Shown here in pieces: positions 23,497 to 32,634 of a DNA stretch of 42,350 nt. A program made the position numbers and the translations under genes. The number at the start of each line of letters is the position of its first letter. Within the stretch, counting starts at the first letter, position 1. The notes beneath the pieces are model-generated. The model made no database searches. It saw only the letters and a list, made by a program, of their open reading frames with translations, and was not told the origin of the DNA. This DNA comes from Alphaproteobacteria bacterium (GTDB taxonomy: Bacteria; Pseudomonadota; Alphaproteobacteria; Sphingomonadales; Kordiimonadaceae), in the NCBI GenBank assembly GCA_013372975.1, contig JABXIS010000018.1, positions 1 to 42,350 on the forward strand. The letters run 5' to 3'.

Positions 23497-23515
23497 CAAG
23501 CCGAGTGATCGGTTG
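23497..23515 (+). promoter_or_regulatory. 5' hairpin of flagellin-1 leader
   Basis: CAAGCCGA (23497-23504) pairs with TCGGTTG (23509-23515) around a GTGA loop, with one bulged G. It begins at the predicted transcript start and could be a target of FlbT, which controls flagellin mRNA in Caulobacter. Confidence 0.45.
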
Positions 23516-23545
23516 GGTAACAACGTCATGAAAAGGAGAGGTTAA

Positions 23546-24376
23546 ATGACCTTTTCAATTAATGTAAACGCCAGCGCTCTTGATGCGCTTCGCAACCTGA
23601 ACCAAACCAGCAAGGATCTGGAAACTACCCAGACCCATATTAACACTGGTCTGAAAATTTCTTCCGCTAAAGATAATGCTGCGGTCTTCTCAATTGCGCA
23701 AAAGCTGCGCGGCGACCTGAAAGGCTTGAACGCAGTAAAACAGTCCCTTGACCGTGGTATCTCTACTGTGGATATCGCGCTCGCAGCCGCAAATGCTATC
23801 TCTGACCTCCTCCTGGAGATGAAAGAGAAAGCCGTGGCCGCAGCAGACCAAGGTCTGGACACTACAAGCCGTACAGCTCTGTCAGAAGACTTTGCGGCAC
23901 TCAGAGATCAGATCACCACGATCGTCAACAACGCTGAATTCAACGGGTCTAACCTCATTGACAGCGGCACAGATGCCATCGTTGCGATCACAAACGCCGA
24001 TGCAACTCAAACCCTGACAGTTTCGCACCAGGACATCACGCTCGGCAGCACTAATATTCCGATTACCGCCGGTCAGGTTATTGACTCGCAAACTGCAGCC
24101 GCGACTGCAGTGACTGATCTGGGCGACGCCATCAGCAATCTGAACTCGGTACTTACCAAGCTTGGCGCAGGTTCTACCTCGCTCGAACAAAACCGTTCTT
24201 TCGCGGGCAAGCTTGCCGATGTGATTGAAGTGGGTGTTGGCAACCTCGTAGATGCCGACATGGCAAAGGAAAGTGCAAATCTTCAGGCACTGCAGGTGAA
24301 ACAGCAACTGGGTATCCAGGCTCTGTCGATTGCCAACCAGTCGCCACAGTCCATCCTCTCCCTCTTCCAGGGCTAA
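23546..24376 (+). CDS. Flagellin (first copy)
   Basis: The 276-residue flagellin is of the short alphaproteobacterial kind. The N-terminal D0/D1 region includes TQTHINTGLKISSAKDNAAV and SIAQKLRGDLKGLNAVKQSL. A short central part rich in Thr/Ser/Ala/Asn offers possible O-glycosylation sites. The C-terminal D0 region ends QALSIANQSPQSILSLFQG. It forms the filament after export. GGAGAGG precedes the ATG. It has its own sigma-54 promoter and lies beside the sugar island and 17.7 kb from a second flagellin, consistent with a multi-flagellin filament. Confidence 0.96.
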   Translation: MTFSINVNASALDALRNLNQTSKDLETTQTHINTGLKISSAKDNAAVFSIAQKLRGDLKGLNAVKQSLDRGISTVDIALAAANAISDLLLEMKEKAVAAADQGLDTTSRTALSEDFAALRDQITTIVNNAEFNGSNLIDSGTDAIVAITNADATQTLTVSHQDITLGSTNIPITAGQVIDSQTAAATAVTDLGDAISNLNSVLTKLGAGSTSLEQNRSFAGKLADVIEVGVGNLVDADMAKESANLQALQVKQQLGIQALSIANQSPQSILSLFQG

Positions 24377-24415
24377 TGATGGCAAAAGTTCATGACGTAT
24401 TGACCCACCTTGTTT

Positions 24416-24440
24416 CCGGGCTCCTGATATTGGAGCCCGG
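24416..24440. terminator. Strong hairpin after flagellin 1 (no T tract)
   Basis: CCGGGCTCC (24416-24424) and GGAGCCCGG (24432-24440) form a perfect 9-bp GC-rich stem with a 7-base loop, 40 bases after the flagellin stop and before the convergent pseC stop. It lacks a T run, so it may act as a 3' stabilising structure instead of a classical terminator. Confidence 0.5.
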
Positions 24441-24498
24441 GACAGGCTCGGGCCAGGCGCAGAACACACTTCAATCCGTTTTCGCTGGTTGAATAGAC

Positions 24499-25692
24499 CT
24501 ACCGCAAGACCTTGACCAAGGCATCCACCACTTTGTGGACATCTTCATCAGACATCGCAGGGAATATTGGCAAACTCAAGACTTTGCCATAGTAGTCGCT
24601 GGCGCCAGGCAGATCCTGCTTACCGTACAAATTCCGGTAATAGGGCTGGTCTGACACCGGGATATAATGCACCTGTGTCCCTACACCGATTTCCGCCAAA
24701 GCTTTCATTACAGCCGCCCGGCTTTTACCAACCCGCGCAAAATCAATCAGTACCGGATATAGATGCCAGGCAGAGCTGGCCAGATTTGTTCGCTCAATGG
24801 GCACAACCATATTGGAATGTGTGCCCAAAAGTTTGTCATAGAGGCCTGCTATTTCTCTTCTGCGGGCAATGAAACGATCAAGTTTCCTGAGCTGGCTTAG
24901 CCCCAGCGCACACTGCATATCAGTTGCCCGGTAATTATAGCCTAGTGCTTGCATTTCATAATACCAGGGATTGGCATCCCCATTATCAGCGTCGAAACCT
25001 GCGGCACTATCCGCCCATTCCTCAGGCTCCCGCACCATGCCATGGCCGCGCAGAAGCCTCAATTCACGGGCAAACGTGTCGTTGTTAGTGGTAACGACTC
25101 CCCCTTCACCCATGGCAATAGACTTCACGGGATGAAGCGAAAAACAGCCGATATCTTCATATTGGCCGTCGCCGGGTCGGCCGCCAGTTTCGCCCGTATA
25201 TTCCGCGCCAAGGGCATGGCAACAATCGGTGATAACGGCGGCTCCCGCAGCTTTCGCAATTGCCGCAATCTCTTTCATTTCGGCGCATTGGCCATTCAGA
25301 TGCACTGGCATAACAGCACTGACGTTGCCGTCACTTTTCGCCAGTGCCGCTTTCAGGCTGGCAGCTGTCATCAAACCTGTAGCCGGGCAAACGTCCGCGA
25401 ACACCACATCTGCGCCGGCCATACGCACAACATTGGCAGTGGAAAGAAAGGTCACACTGGGCACAACCACCTTGCCCGCCACCCCCGCCACCAAAACGGC
25501 GAGGTGAAGGGCTGTTGTGCCATTTGAACAAACAACAGCATGTTTGGCGCCAATCTTCTCCGCAAAAGCCTGTTCAAAGGCGTCTACTTTTGGGCCACAT
25601 GTCAGGGCCCCGTTTTTCAACACATCGACAACGGCCTCAATATCGTCATCGTCAATCTGGTGGCGACCGTATGGTAGAAAGCTGTTCGACAT
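24499..25692 (-). CDS. pseC: PseC-type UDP-sugar aminotransferase
   Basis: The 397-residue protein is a DegT/DnrJ/EryC1-family PLP aminotransferase with the features of PseC. It has an N-terminal YGRHQIDDDDI, SNGTTALHLAV for phosphate binding, and the PLP lysine K190 in SLHPVKSIAMGEGG. The C-terminal FPAMSDEDVHKVVDALVKVL is also present. PseC aminates C4 of the UDP-4-keto-hexose made by PseB in CMP-pseudaminic acid synthesis. It follows pseB after 6 bases on the same strand and is the last gene of the operon, ending convergently with flagellin 1. Substrate stereochemistry is inferred from its pairing with pseB. Confidence 0.92.
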   Translation of the reverse strand: MSNSFLPYGRHQIDDDDIEAVVDVLKNGALTCGPKVDAFEQAFAEKIGAKHAVVCSNGTTALHLAVLVAGVAGKVVVPSVTFLSTANVVRMAGADVVFADVCPATGLMTAASLKAALAKSDGNVSAVMPVHLNGQCAEMKEIAAIAKAAGAAVITDCCHALGAEYTGETGGRPGDGQYEDIGCFSLHPVKSIAMGEGGVVTTNNDTFARELRLLRGHGMVREPEEWADSAAGFDADNGDANPWYYEMQALGYNYRATDMQCALGLSQLRKLDRFIARRREIAGLYDKLLGTHSNMVVPIERTNLASSAWHLYPVLIDFARVGKSRAAVMKALAEIGVGTQVHYIPVSDQPYYRNLYGKQDLPGASDYYGKVLSLPIFPAMSDEDVHKVVDALVKVLR

Positions 25693-25698
25693 CAGGGT

Positions 25699-26736
25699 CT
25701 ATTGCCCACCTTCCGGTATTGTTTTGAGAACTTCCCTGAGCTCTTCAACCGACATCCAGCTATCGTTTTTATCACTTACATATTCAAAGCCTTCGGGCAT
25801 CGTCGGGTGGCCCGTATCAGCCAAAGATTCCCGGCCCCAGAAGCTCCATTCCGGCTCAATGATGTATCTGTCGCCCAAATCAACCGTGCTACGTGCATTG
25901 TGCTCAGTAATCATGATTTCATGAAGCTTCTCACCAGGGCGTATCCCGACAATTTCTTGCTCAAGATCAGGCGCCAAAGCTGTAATAAGGTCTGTAATGC
26001 GCATGGACGGAATCTTGGGTACAAAAATTTCGCCGCCCCTCATTTTGGGGAGACAGGATAATGTGAAGGCTACTGCGTCCTCCAATGTTATCCAGAAACG
26101 TGTCATCCGCTCATCAGTTACCGGCAAAGCCTTTGCCCCATTCCTCATAAGCTCGCGGAAGAATGGAATCACACTTCCCTTGGAGCCCAAAACGTTGCCA
26201 TATCTAACGACCGAGAAGCGTGTTTCTGTACGTGAAGCCAGTGAATTTGCTGCAACAAATATTTTGTCCGAAGCCAGCTTGCTGGCACCATAAAGGTTGA
26301 TCGGATTTACCGCCTTGTCGGTTGAAAGAGCCAGTACATGCTTAACCCCCGCCCTGATTGAGGCTTGCACGACGTTTTCTGCACCAATCACGTTGGTTTT
26401 AATACATTCAAATGGATTATATTCAGCTAACGGAACCTGTTTTTGAGCAGCGGCATGAATGACCACTTCAACGTCACGCATCGCCATGATCAATCGTTCG
26501 CGATCCCTTACATCGCCAATAAAGAAACGGACTTTTCGCTGCTCTTCAGGTGTAAGTGAATGCTGTACCTGAAAGTGATTGAATTCGCCTCTTGCGAACA
26601 ATATCACGCGGCGTGGTTCATGAACTTTCAAAAGATGCTTAAGTAAGGTCCGACCAAAGGACCCGGTACCGCCAGTAATCAATACCGACTTTCCTTTTAG
26701 GTCACAGGCCTGATCATCAAACTTTGCGTTTCCCAT
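25699..26736 (-). CDS. pseB: PseB-type UDP-GlcNAc 4,6-dehydratase
   Basis: The product is about 345 residues with an extended-SDR Rossmann fold (SVLITGGTGSFGRTLLKHLL), the catalytic YGASK region (AVNPINLYGASKLASDKIF) and the PseB-type C-terminus (GEKLHEIMITEHNARSTVDL). It performs inverting 4,6-dehydration of UDP-GlcNAc, the first step of pseudaminic acid synthesis. The ATG at 26736 has GGAG 6 bases upstream; ATGs at 26748 and 26778 are possible and would add residues not typical of the family. It lies between the GH57-like gene and pseC on the same strand. Confidence 0.93.
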   Translation of the reverse strand: MGNAKFDDQACDLKGKSVLITGGTGSFGRTLLKHLLKVHEPRRVILFARGEFNHFQVQHSLTPEEQRKVRFFIGDVRDRERLIMAMRDVEVVIHAAAQKQVPLAEYNPFECIKTNVIGAENVVQASIRAGVKHVLALSTDKAVNPINLYGASKLASDKIFVAANSLASRTETRFSVVRYGNVLGSKGSVIPFFRELMRNGAKALPVTDERMTRFWITLEDAVAFTLSCLPKMRGGEIFVPKIPSMRITDLITALAPDLEQEIVGIRPGEKLHEIMITEHNARSTVDLGDRYIIEPEWSFWGRESLADTGHPTMPEGFEYVSDKNDSWMSVEELREVLKTIPEGGQ

Positions 26737-26801
26737 CGTCCTCTCCATATTGCGCCTTGCAGACACACTATCACCCAACGGCTTTGGCAGAAAGAATTCT
26801 T

Positions 26802-28814
26802 TTATTCTAATAAGTTAGGTGTCTTGCCAAGAAATATCCTTAATACAGGGTCCACGCCACCAGCTATCACGGCAGATTTGACCTCCGCGGGCTTTCGGGT
26901 TTCATCCTGTTCGCCTACACTCACACAGGCCCTAACAAACATCTTGTCGTCAGCCTTCGTGCATTTGACCATGCCCAACCCCGCACAATCCGTCCGCTTC
27001 ATCTCAATTCCAACAAGATTTTTACGGTCACCAAGAACCAGTATACCTTGGGTCATTCCTACAGCGGTACTGGCAGTTACCAACCGGGAGACAGGCTTAC
27101 CGTGGTCTATCTCGGCAATGGCACCGCCACCAAATAATTGAAAGACTTCAAGATCATGGCCACCATTGTGTGACCCGTAATAAAGTGACTCTTCATCAAA
27201 AAAACCAGGATTCAAGGTAATGTAGCCGAGCCGCGAACTACCCTCTGCATGCCCGCACAATAAACCAGTATTGCCCTTGTATGATATTGAAACTGAAGAC
27301 CTTTCTGGACAGAATCCTATTTCCTTGATCACTTCACCATGCCCAATTTGCAGCGCGGCAGAGATAACAATTTCCGACTTTTTCCCGCACCAGCGAACAG
27401 TGGGCTCACAGGAAACCAAATCTGTTACCTTATGAGAAGATGACGGTTCATAAACCCAATGACCGCTGAAAAAATCAGCGCCAAATTCAATGTCTTCAAA
27501 ATATCCATGACCCAAAGTACCGATCACCGATCCAGGATCAAGCTTGCCGGACATCGCCAGTTCGCACGTTCCATAGCCGAATGATTGGATGCAAAGCCCC
27601 TTGCGAGCATTTAAAACAAGGTGAACGCCCTTTGCCTCAATGGACAAAAAACGCCCGTCCCTTGCAACTTTCACATCGTCGGGTAAAGCCTCGTCGGTTT
27701 CACGGGGGGACACATCGCTAAAAGGCGCCAAACCAACCTTGTCCGTTAAAAGGTTCCAGCGTTTCTCCGTTAGGTGTGTCCTAAAATCGCTTGACCAAAG
27801 ATAACAAAGGTCCCGCCAATCCTCATCACCCTGGTTTGGGTCGTGCATAAGGTGGTCAAACTGCCGCCAACAGTGGGTATTGAGTGCCAGGTCATGTCGG
27901 CCAGTCAGACCCCACCTGGTTACATTATATTTTCTCTGCTTCTTAACAGGAACAGGCACTTGGCTGGTTTCCATATGTAATGGAGGGGAAGAGCGGTCAA
28001 CAAGGCGAAGCGCCTCCGACGGAAGTCCAAGTTGTACTTCATCACTGTTCTGCAAACTGGAAAGCAACAAGCCTATACGATCGAACTCGAAATGGCTGCC
28101 AAGAACCGCCTCTGCCTGGAATCTGCCGGGTCGAAAATCAAAAACCTCTGCGTCACTGGTATAAATTGGAATTGCTTCTGCGCCGCGTGCCATCTGCTCG
28201 GAAAGAAAGTCAAAATATTCCGCGGCAGAAAGTTCGCCGTGAGCATATCGCTGAAATTTTTGAAAGGTAATAGCGTCGGACCAAAGAACCGGAAGTGTCA
28301 CCCCTCCCTGCCCTTCTACAATCTGGGGCCTATCAATATAAGCCTTTTTCCAGGACTTGTTATGACTGGCAGGCTCGGCCCAATCCATAATTACTGCGCC
28401 GAAACCGGCTTCTTTATACAGACCCAGTATCCCGCGCGAATATGCCTGTTCATTAATCAGCGCGATGTTTGGGCGAACGCCCAATATCGACTGATAGTCT
28501 TCAAGTCCTAGACGCAAATTCTTCTCGGTTACCTGCGGGGGAGTAAGGGGCGCAATAATTTGGCAAAACCCGCTGGCAACAAATTCAACGAGGCCCTCAC
28601 TAAGCAGTTCCTTTATTTCAGATATCCATTTCGGCGAATATTTTTCGATTTCCCTTAGAGTATAGCTTGTGGCTTCAATCCCGACAGGAATGCCATCTCT
28701 AGCCAACCGCAAAAGGGGCCAATAGCAGTTTTCGATGACTGCAAGTCGATCCTCTTCCTCAATAGAGGAAAAAGCCAAATTCAAATGGAAAACAGTATAA
28801 AGTACCGGCTGCAT
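26802..28814 (-). CDS. GH57-like glycoside hydrolase/transferase
   Basis: The 670-residue protein has the layout of glycoside hydrolase family 57. An N-terminal beta/alpha barrel begins VLYTVFHLNLAFS. The candidate nucleophile is E122 in INEQAYS (family pattern E-x-A-Y). The candidate acid is D221 in YTSDAEVFDFRPGRF (family pattern D-x-E-x-F). A helical middle and a beta-rich C-terminal domain from about residue 390 follow. GH57 enzymes act on alpha-glucans or related sugars by a retaining mechanism. Finding one inside a nonulosonic-acid/flagellin cluster is unusual, and its substrate is unknown. It lies 24 bases after the ATP-grasp gene. GAGGGG is 11 bases from the ATG, which is weak. Confidence 0.72.
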   Translation of the reverse strand: MQPVLYTVFHLNLAFSSIEEEDRLAVIENCYWPLLRLARDGIPVGIEATSYTLREIEKYSPKWISEIKELLSEGLVEFVASGFCQIIAPLTPPQVTEKNLRLGLEDYQSILGVRPNIALINEQAYSRGILGLYKEAGFGAVIMDWAEPASHNKSWKKAYIDRPQIVEGQGGVTLPVLWSDAITFQKFQRYAHGELSAAEYFDFLSEQMARGAEAIPIYTSDAEVFDFRPGRFQAEAVLGSHFEFDRIGLLLSSLQNSDEVQLGLPSEALRLVDRSSPPLHMETSQVPVPVKKQRKYNVTRWGLTGRHDLALNTHCWRQFDHLMHDPNQGDEDWRDLCYLWSSDFRTHLTEKRWNLLTDKVGLAPFSDVSPRETDEALPDDVKVARDGRFLSIEAKGVHLVLNARKGLCIQSFGYGTCELAMSGKLDPGSVIGTLGHGYFEDIEFGADFFSGHWVYEPSSSHKVTDLVSCEPTVRWCGKKSEIVISAALQIGHGEVIKEIGFCPERSSVSISYKGNTGLLCGHAEGSSRLGYITLNPGFFDEESLYYGSHNGGHDLEVFQLFGGGAIAEIDHGKPVSRLVTASTAVGMTQGILVLGDRKNLVGIEMKRTDCAGLGMVKCTKADDKMFVRACVSVGEQDETRKPAEVKSAVIAGGVDPVLRIFLGKTPNLLE

Positions 28815-28838
28815 AAAGCTGTTTACCCCTCGCCGACA

Positions 28839-30053
28839 CTAAGACTTTACACTTATAGTAAAGGCGTCAAGTGCATTTTGCGCCGCAGCGATCGCTTCCG
28901 CTCGCGTATTTCCTGTAGCTTGCACCATGGCAACAGATGCAGCAGCATTCTCGGCTCCCCCCACGACATCTCCTGCCGATACCCAGCTATCAAATGCCAG
29001 AACTCCCTTAAGCCCACAAATTTCTGATGCAGCAGGAACACTTTCAATCACCCCAGGCGATGGAATAAGCCATCGTGTGCTGACAAATCTTTCATATTTT
29101 CCATGCCAATCAGATGCCTCCAGCCGCTCCCCTAGCGCCTGTCGCGCACATGCTTCAACAAGCTTCACACCGGTTGAATACGGGATCTGGTGGGTGCAAA
29201 AATATCCACCTGACAACCTGGCCGCCAGCTCGATGACATACGGGCGCCCTTCATGAACAACAATGTCACCTTTGACAATGCCGCGGGAAACCCCCAAAGC
29301 TTTCGATGCTGAGGATATAAGTGCTCGAACTGCATCAAGTATTTCGTCAGAAAGGCGGCTTGGCATATCACCGCCGTTTTCCACAATGAAAGGTTTGTAT
29401 TTCTCGAGGTATTCGTAACAACGATCCGAAAGCGCAGGCGTCACGGCCTGCCCGTCACACAGAATACTTTCGGTACTAAGCTGGGGACCAGAAAGAAATT
29501 TTTCAGCCATTACCCTGCCCGACGGTGACATTTCTTTGGCGTGCCGAAATGCCCATTCGGCTTGCCCCCGGTCGTCGAGAATGCTGACTCCTTTTGACCC
29601 TCTGCTATCAACAGGTTTCACTACCAACATTTGCCATTTTTCCAGCAGCTCGTCCAGGTCCTGAGCGGCTGTAACAATTGCATAAGGAGGCACAGAAATT
29701 CCGGAGGCGACCAATCGTTCTTTCATCGCAAATTTGTCGACGAACAGGTCCGCAACATCAACAGGAATCCCTGGCAAATTAAGGGATTGGGCAATTCTTG
29801 CGACCACATGAGGCACATCGCAGGCAAGGCACATTACGCCATCCAGCGGAAGCTTCTGGTGGAATTCCTGGATTGCTGGCAAACATTGGTCCAAATGGTA
29901 AACACTTGCCAGAATTGTGTGATGTGCAAGATCAAACCCTGGTGCGCTGGGGTCATAATCGCAGACCACAAGCTCCAAACCGAGATCAAGAATCTGCTCT
30001 AATCCTCGCAGCGCCTGCCTGCTGCCGCCCAGAACCAGCAGCCGCTTAGTCAA
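28839..30053 (-). CDS. ATP-grasp family ligase
   Basis: The roughly 404-residue protein has a PreATP-grasp N-terminal domain (KRLLVLGGSRQALRGLEQIL), then an ATP-grasp fold (MLVVKPVDSRGSKGVSILDD, GRVMAEKFLSGPQLSTESIL, PYVIELAARLSGGYFCTHQI). The ELAARLSGG stretch carries the metal-binding residues. Such enzymes join a carboxylate to an amine or other nucleophile using ATP. In this setting it might attach an amino-acid-type acyl group to an amino sugar, but no substrate is shown. A TTG start at 30053 is preferred because GCGGGA lies 6 bases upstream. The ATG at 30068 has no ribosome-binding site. The start overlaps the SDR gene. Confidence 0.85.
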   Translation of the reverse strand: MTKRLLVLGGSRQALRGLEQILDLGLELVVCDYDPSAPGFDLAHHTILASVYHLDQCLPAIQEFHQKLPLDGVMCLACDVPHVVARIAQSLNLPGIPVDVADLFVDKFAMKERLVASGISVPPYAIVTAAQDLDELLEKWQMLVVKPVDSRGSKGVSILDDRGQAEWAFRHAKEMSPSGRVMAEKFLSGPQLSTESILCDGQAVTPALSDRCYEYLEKYKPFIVENGGDMPSRLSDEILDAVRALISSASKALGVSRGIVKGDIVVHEGRPYVIELAARLSGGYFCTHQIPYSTGVKLVEACARQALGERLEASDWHGKYERFVSTRWLIPSPGVIESVPAASEICGLKGVLAFDSWVSAGDVVGGAENAAASVAMVQATGNTRAEAIAAAQNALDAFTISVKS

Positions 30054-30774
30054 AATACATCCCGCCATTCAAGTTAATAGTTTGCCCCGTAATATAACCA
30101 GCTTCGTCGGAGATTAGAAAATTTACTGCGGCGGCGATCTCAGAGACGTTAGCCAACCGACCAACCGGGATTCCCGCCACTTTCTTGATACCGTCATCAC
30201 GTGACAGCTCCGCCGCCGACATATCTGTCTGCGCAAGGCCGATTGCGATTGCGTTGGCAGTCACGCCTTTTTCCGAAAACAGCTTGGCGAGAGACCGGGT
30301 AAAGTTCAGCTGGGCCGCCTTAGCCGCAGCATAATGTACCTGATTGAGCCCACCCCACTGGCCACCAATCGAGGAAATATTCACTATACGCCCCCAACCT
30401 TGATCCAACATATGTGGAAGTGTTTCCTGTGCCAGCATAAAATTGGAACGAAGGTTGACAACCAACATATTGTCCCAGTCGTCATCGGTTATATCAAAAA
30501 AGGGCTTTTCCTGAGCAATGCCCGCATTATTTACCAATATGTCGACGGGCCCGAGGTCACGCTCAATGCATGATATGGCGCCTTTTATGGAACTTCTGGA
30601 CCCTACATCCAATTGAACACTGATACCTTGATCGGCTTCTTGGGCGATTGCGTCAGCACTATCTTTGTTTGATTGGTACCCGACGGCAACTTTGAAGCCT
30701 TCGGCAACCAGTCGCTTTGCGATGCCGGCGCCAATTCCCCTGCTTGCGCCAGTTATAAAAGCCACTTTTGTCAT
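30046..30774 (-). CDS. Short-chain dehydrogenase/reductase (FabG-like)
   Basis: The 242-residue classical SDR has the cofactor motif TGASRGIG (8-15), NNAG (82-85), catalytic Ser in NISS (132-135) and Y148-x3-K152. It ends with the usual ITGQTINLNGG. NADP is the likely cofactor because of the basic residue in the Gly motif. It resembles FabG/PtmA-like reductases. PtmA is known from legionaminic acid clusters, which is suggestive in this sugar island. It is 15 bases downstream of the transketolase C-terminal subunit and overlaps the ATP-grasp gene, so all are likely made together. The sugar or ketone substrate is unknown. Confidence 0.9.
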   Translation of the reverse strand: MTKVAFITGASRGIGAGIAKRLVAEGFKVAVGYQSNKDSADAIAQEADQGISVQLDVGSRSSIKGAISCIERDLGPVDILVNNAGIAQEKPFFDITDDDWDNMLVVNLRSNFMLAQETLPHMLDQGWGRIVNISSIGGQWGGLNQVHYAAAKAAQLNFTRSLAKLFSEKGVTANAIAIGLAQTDMSAAELSRDDGIKKVAGIPVGRLANVSEIAAAVNFLISDEAGYITGQTINLNGGMYFD

Positions 30775-30789
30775 CTAGATACCCTGCCC

Positions 30790-31755
30790 TTATTTCATCA
30801 AGCGCCGACACGCTGCGGCAATACTTGCGGCGTCTATACCAAACATCGCTGGTAGTTCGTCATGTTCGCCAGATTTACCAAATTTATCGTTCACACCAAC
30901 GAACTGCATGGGGGCCGGCTTGTGCTGAGCAAGGCATTCGGCAACTGCGCCACCGAGGCCGCCAATGATATTATGGTCCTCTGCAGTCACGATACCACGG
31001 GTCTCCGAGGCCGCCGCAATCACCTCATCGCTATCAAGAGGCTTGATTGTTGCCATATTGACAACTCGTACAGATACGCCTTCTTTTTCCAGCGAGGCGG
31101 CCGCTTCAAGCGCACGAGGCACCATAACGCCCGTCGCGATCACCGTAACATCGCTCCCGTCACGCAACCGATGTGCTTTTCCGATCTCGAAGCTGTGATC
31201 GTGGCCATACACAACCGGCGTCGCACTGCGGCCAATCCGCATATAAACAGGCCCGTCGTGATCCAGAATAGCCTTAAAAGCCATCATAAATTCATTGGCG
31301 TCGGCAGGGCTGATAACCGTTACACCGGGAATGGCGCGCATGGTTGCCAAATCTTCCAACATTTGCGCTGTTGCACCATCTGGTCCAACATCCAATCCGT
31401 GGTGGGAGCAACATAGCTTAACATTGCGCCCGGCATAGGCTATTGCCGTCCTAAATTGCTCGTGTGCCCGCATGCAACCGAACGCAGCAAAGGTGGAAAC
31501 TACAGGGATAAGGCCAGTATCGGCCACACCTGCAGCAGCAGCCATCATATTTTGCTCGGCAATACCAAATTGCATTACCCGATCGGGACGTTGTTGCACC
31601 AACGGCTTTGCCCCAGTTCCACCAGCGACATCTGCATCCAGGAAAACCCAATCATCGCGCTGATCTGCCATATGTACGAGAATACGGCCAAAGGCATCGC
31701 GCACGGAAACCTGCGCGCCCAGTTCCCAGAACATTAGACCTGCTTGATCATTCAT
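30790..31755 (-). CDS. Transketolase C-terminal subunit
   Basis: The 321-residue protein contains the pyrimidine-binding domain of transketolase (GIAEQNMMAAAAG with catalytic E67; DVGPDGATAQMLEDLATMRA) and the C-terminal transketolase domain (TVIATGVMVPRALEAA, IKPLDSDEVI). It must pair with the upstream N-terminal subunit to form an active TPP enzyme. The ATG at 31755 has AAGGAG 7 bases upstream; the GTG at 31758 is less likely. It overlaps the N-terminal subunit gene by 8 bases. Split transketolases occur in specialised sugar pathways, but the acceptor here is unknown. Confidence 0.92.
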   Translation of the reverse strand: MNDQAGLMFWELGAQVSVRDAFGRILVHMADQRDDWVFLDADVAGGTGAKPLVQQRPDRVMQFGIAEQNMMAAAAGVADTGLIPVVSTFAAFGCMRAHEQFRTAIAYAGRNVKLCCSHHGLDVGPDGATAQMLEDLATMRAIPGVTVISPADANEFMMAFKAILDHDGPVYMRIGRSATPVVYGHDHSFEIGKAHRLRDGSDVTVIATGVMVPRALEAAASLEKEGVSVRVVNMATIKPLDSDEVIAAASETRGIVTAEDHNIIGGLGGAVAECLAQHKPAPMQFVGVNDKFGKSGEHDELPAMFGIDAASIAAACRRLMK

Positions 31756-32560
31756 CACCGAGCTCCTTCAGCGCACTGGCAAGTTCGTCGTCAGACATAG
31801 TCACACTGCCATGCCAATATAGAACGCCCTCCATAAAGGATACCCCCTTACCTTTGACAGTGTCGGCGACAATGAAGGTGGGCTTGCCTTTGGTTTCTCG
31901 GGCTTCCTTGAAAGCACCCTGCAGAGCAGCGATATCGTGTCCATCTACAGAAATGATATGCCAGCCAAACTGGGCAAGCTTTGCCGCGACATCACCCAAG
32001 TCCAATTGTTCTGCGACCGGAGCGTCTCCTTGCAGCTTGTTGGCGTCATAAATAGCGACCAGATTATCAACTTTCTGGTGCCCGGCCGCCATGATGGCTT
32101 CCCAGGTATTTCCTTCCTGCATATCACCATCTCCCAGGATGACATGGGTCCGGAAGTCTTTGTTCTGATAGCGCGCGCCAAGTGCCATACCCAAACCTTG
32201 ACTTAGCCCCATGCCCAATGATCCTGAGGGGGCGTCTACGCCGGGTATCCTGAAATCAGGATGCCCTTCCATGAAACTATCGATGCTGCGAAGGCCCATG
32301 GCATCAGATTCAGGGAAGTACCCTTTCAACGCCAACGCGGCATATAGAGCCGGACAGGCATGACCTTTGGACAATATAATCCGATCCCTGTCCAACCAGT
32401 CAGGGCGTGCAGGGTTGATATTCATTTCATCAAAATAGAGCACGGCCAACATGTCGGCTACTGACAGGCTTCCCCCAGGATGCCCTGATCGCGCTGAATG
32501 AATTGCTCGTAAAGCAAGCCGCCGAATTCCTGTCGCCTCAGACACCAATGTACCTGCCAT
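31748..32560 (-). CDS. Transketolase N-terminal (TPP-binding) subunit
   Basis: The 270-residue protein matches the N-terminal half of transketolase: SARSGHPGGSLSVADMLAVL (26-30 GHPGG), SKGHACPALYAALALKG, and the TPP motif GDGDMQEGN (143-151). It carries the diphosphate-binding site and needs the C-terminal subunit from the next gene. The complex would move two-carbon units between sugar phosphates, or act in a related TPP reaction. AGGGG lies 6 bases before the ATG. It heads the operon running to pseC and has a sigma-54-like promoter upstream. Confidence 0.92.
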   Translation of the reverse strand: MAGTLVSEATGIRRLALRAIHSARSGHPGGSLSVADMLAVLYFDEMNINPARPDWLDRDRIILSKGHACPALYAALALKGYFPESDAMGLRSIDSFMEGHPDFRIPGVDAPSGSLGMGLSQGLGMALGARYQNKDFRTHVILGDGDMQEGNTWEAIMAAGHQKVDNLVAIYDANKLQGDAPVAEQLDLGDVAAKLAQFGWHIISVDGHDIAALQGAFKEARETKGKPTFIVADTVKGKGVSFMEGVLYWHGSVTMSDDELASALKELGDE

Positions 32561-32585
32561 GTATCACCCCTGTTAACCAAAAATA

Positions 32586-32628
32586 TGTTGGCAGCGCAAA
32601 CGCATAGGTCCGGCCTGCGCGCCCAACA
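32586..32628. promoter_or_regulatory. Long dyad in leader of transketolase operon
   Basis: TGTTGG (32586-32591) and CCAACA (32623-32628), plus inner GCGCA (32594-32598) and TGCGC (32616-32620), form a symmetrical stem with a 2x2 internal mismatch. It overlaps the predicted transcript start and lies about 26 bases upstream of the ATG. It could be an operator or a leader hairpin. Confidence 0.45.
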
Positions 32629-32634
32629 CAGCCT

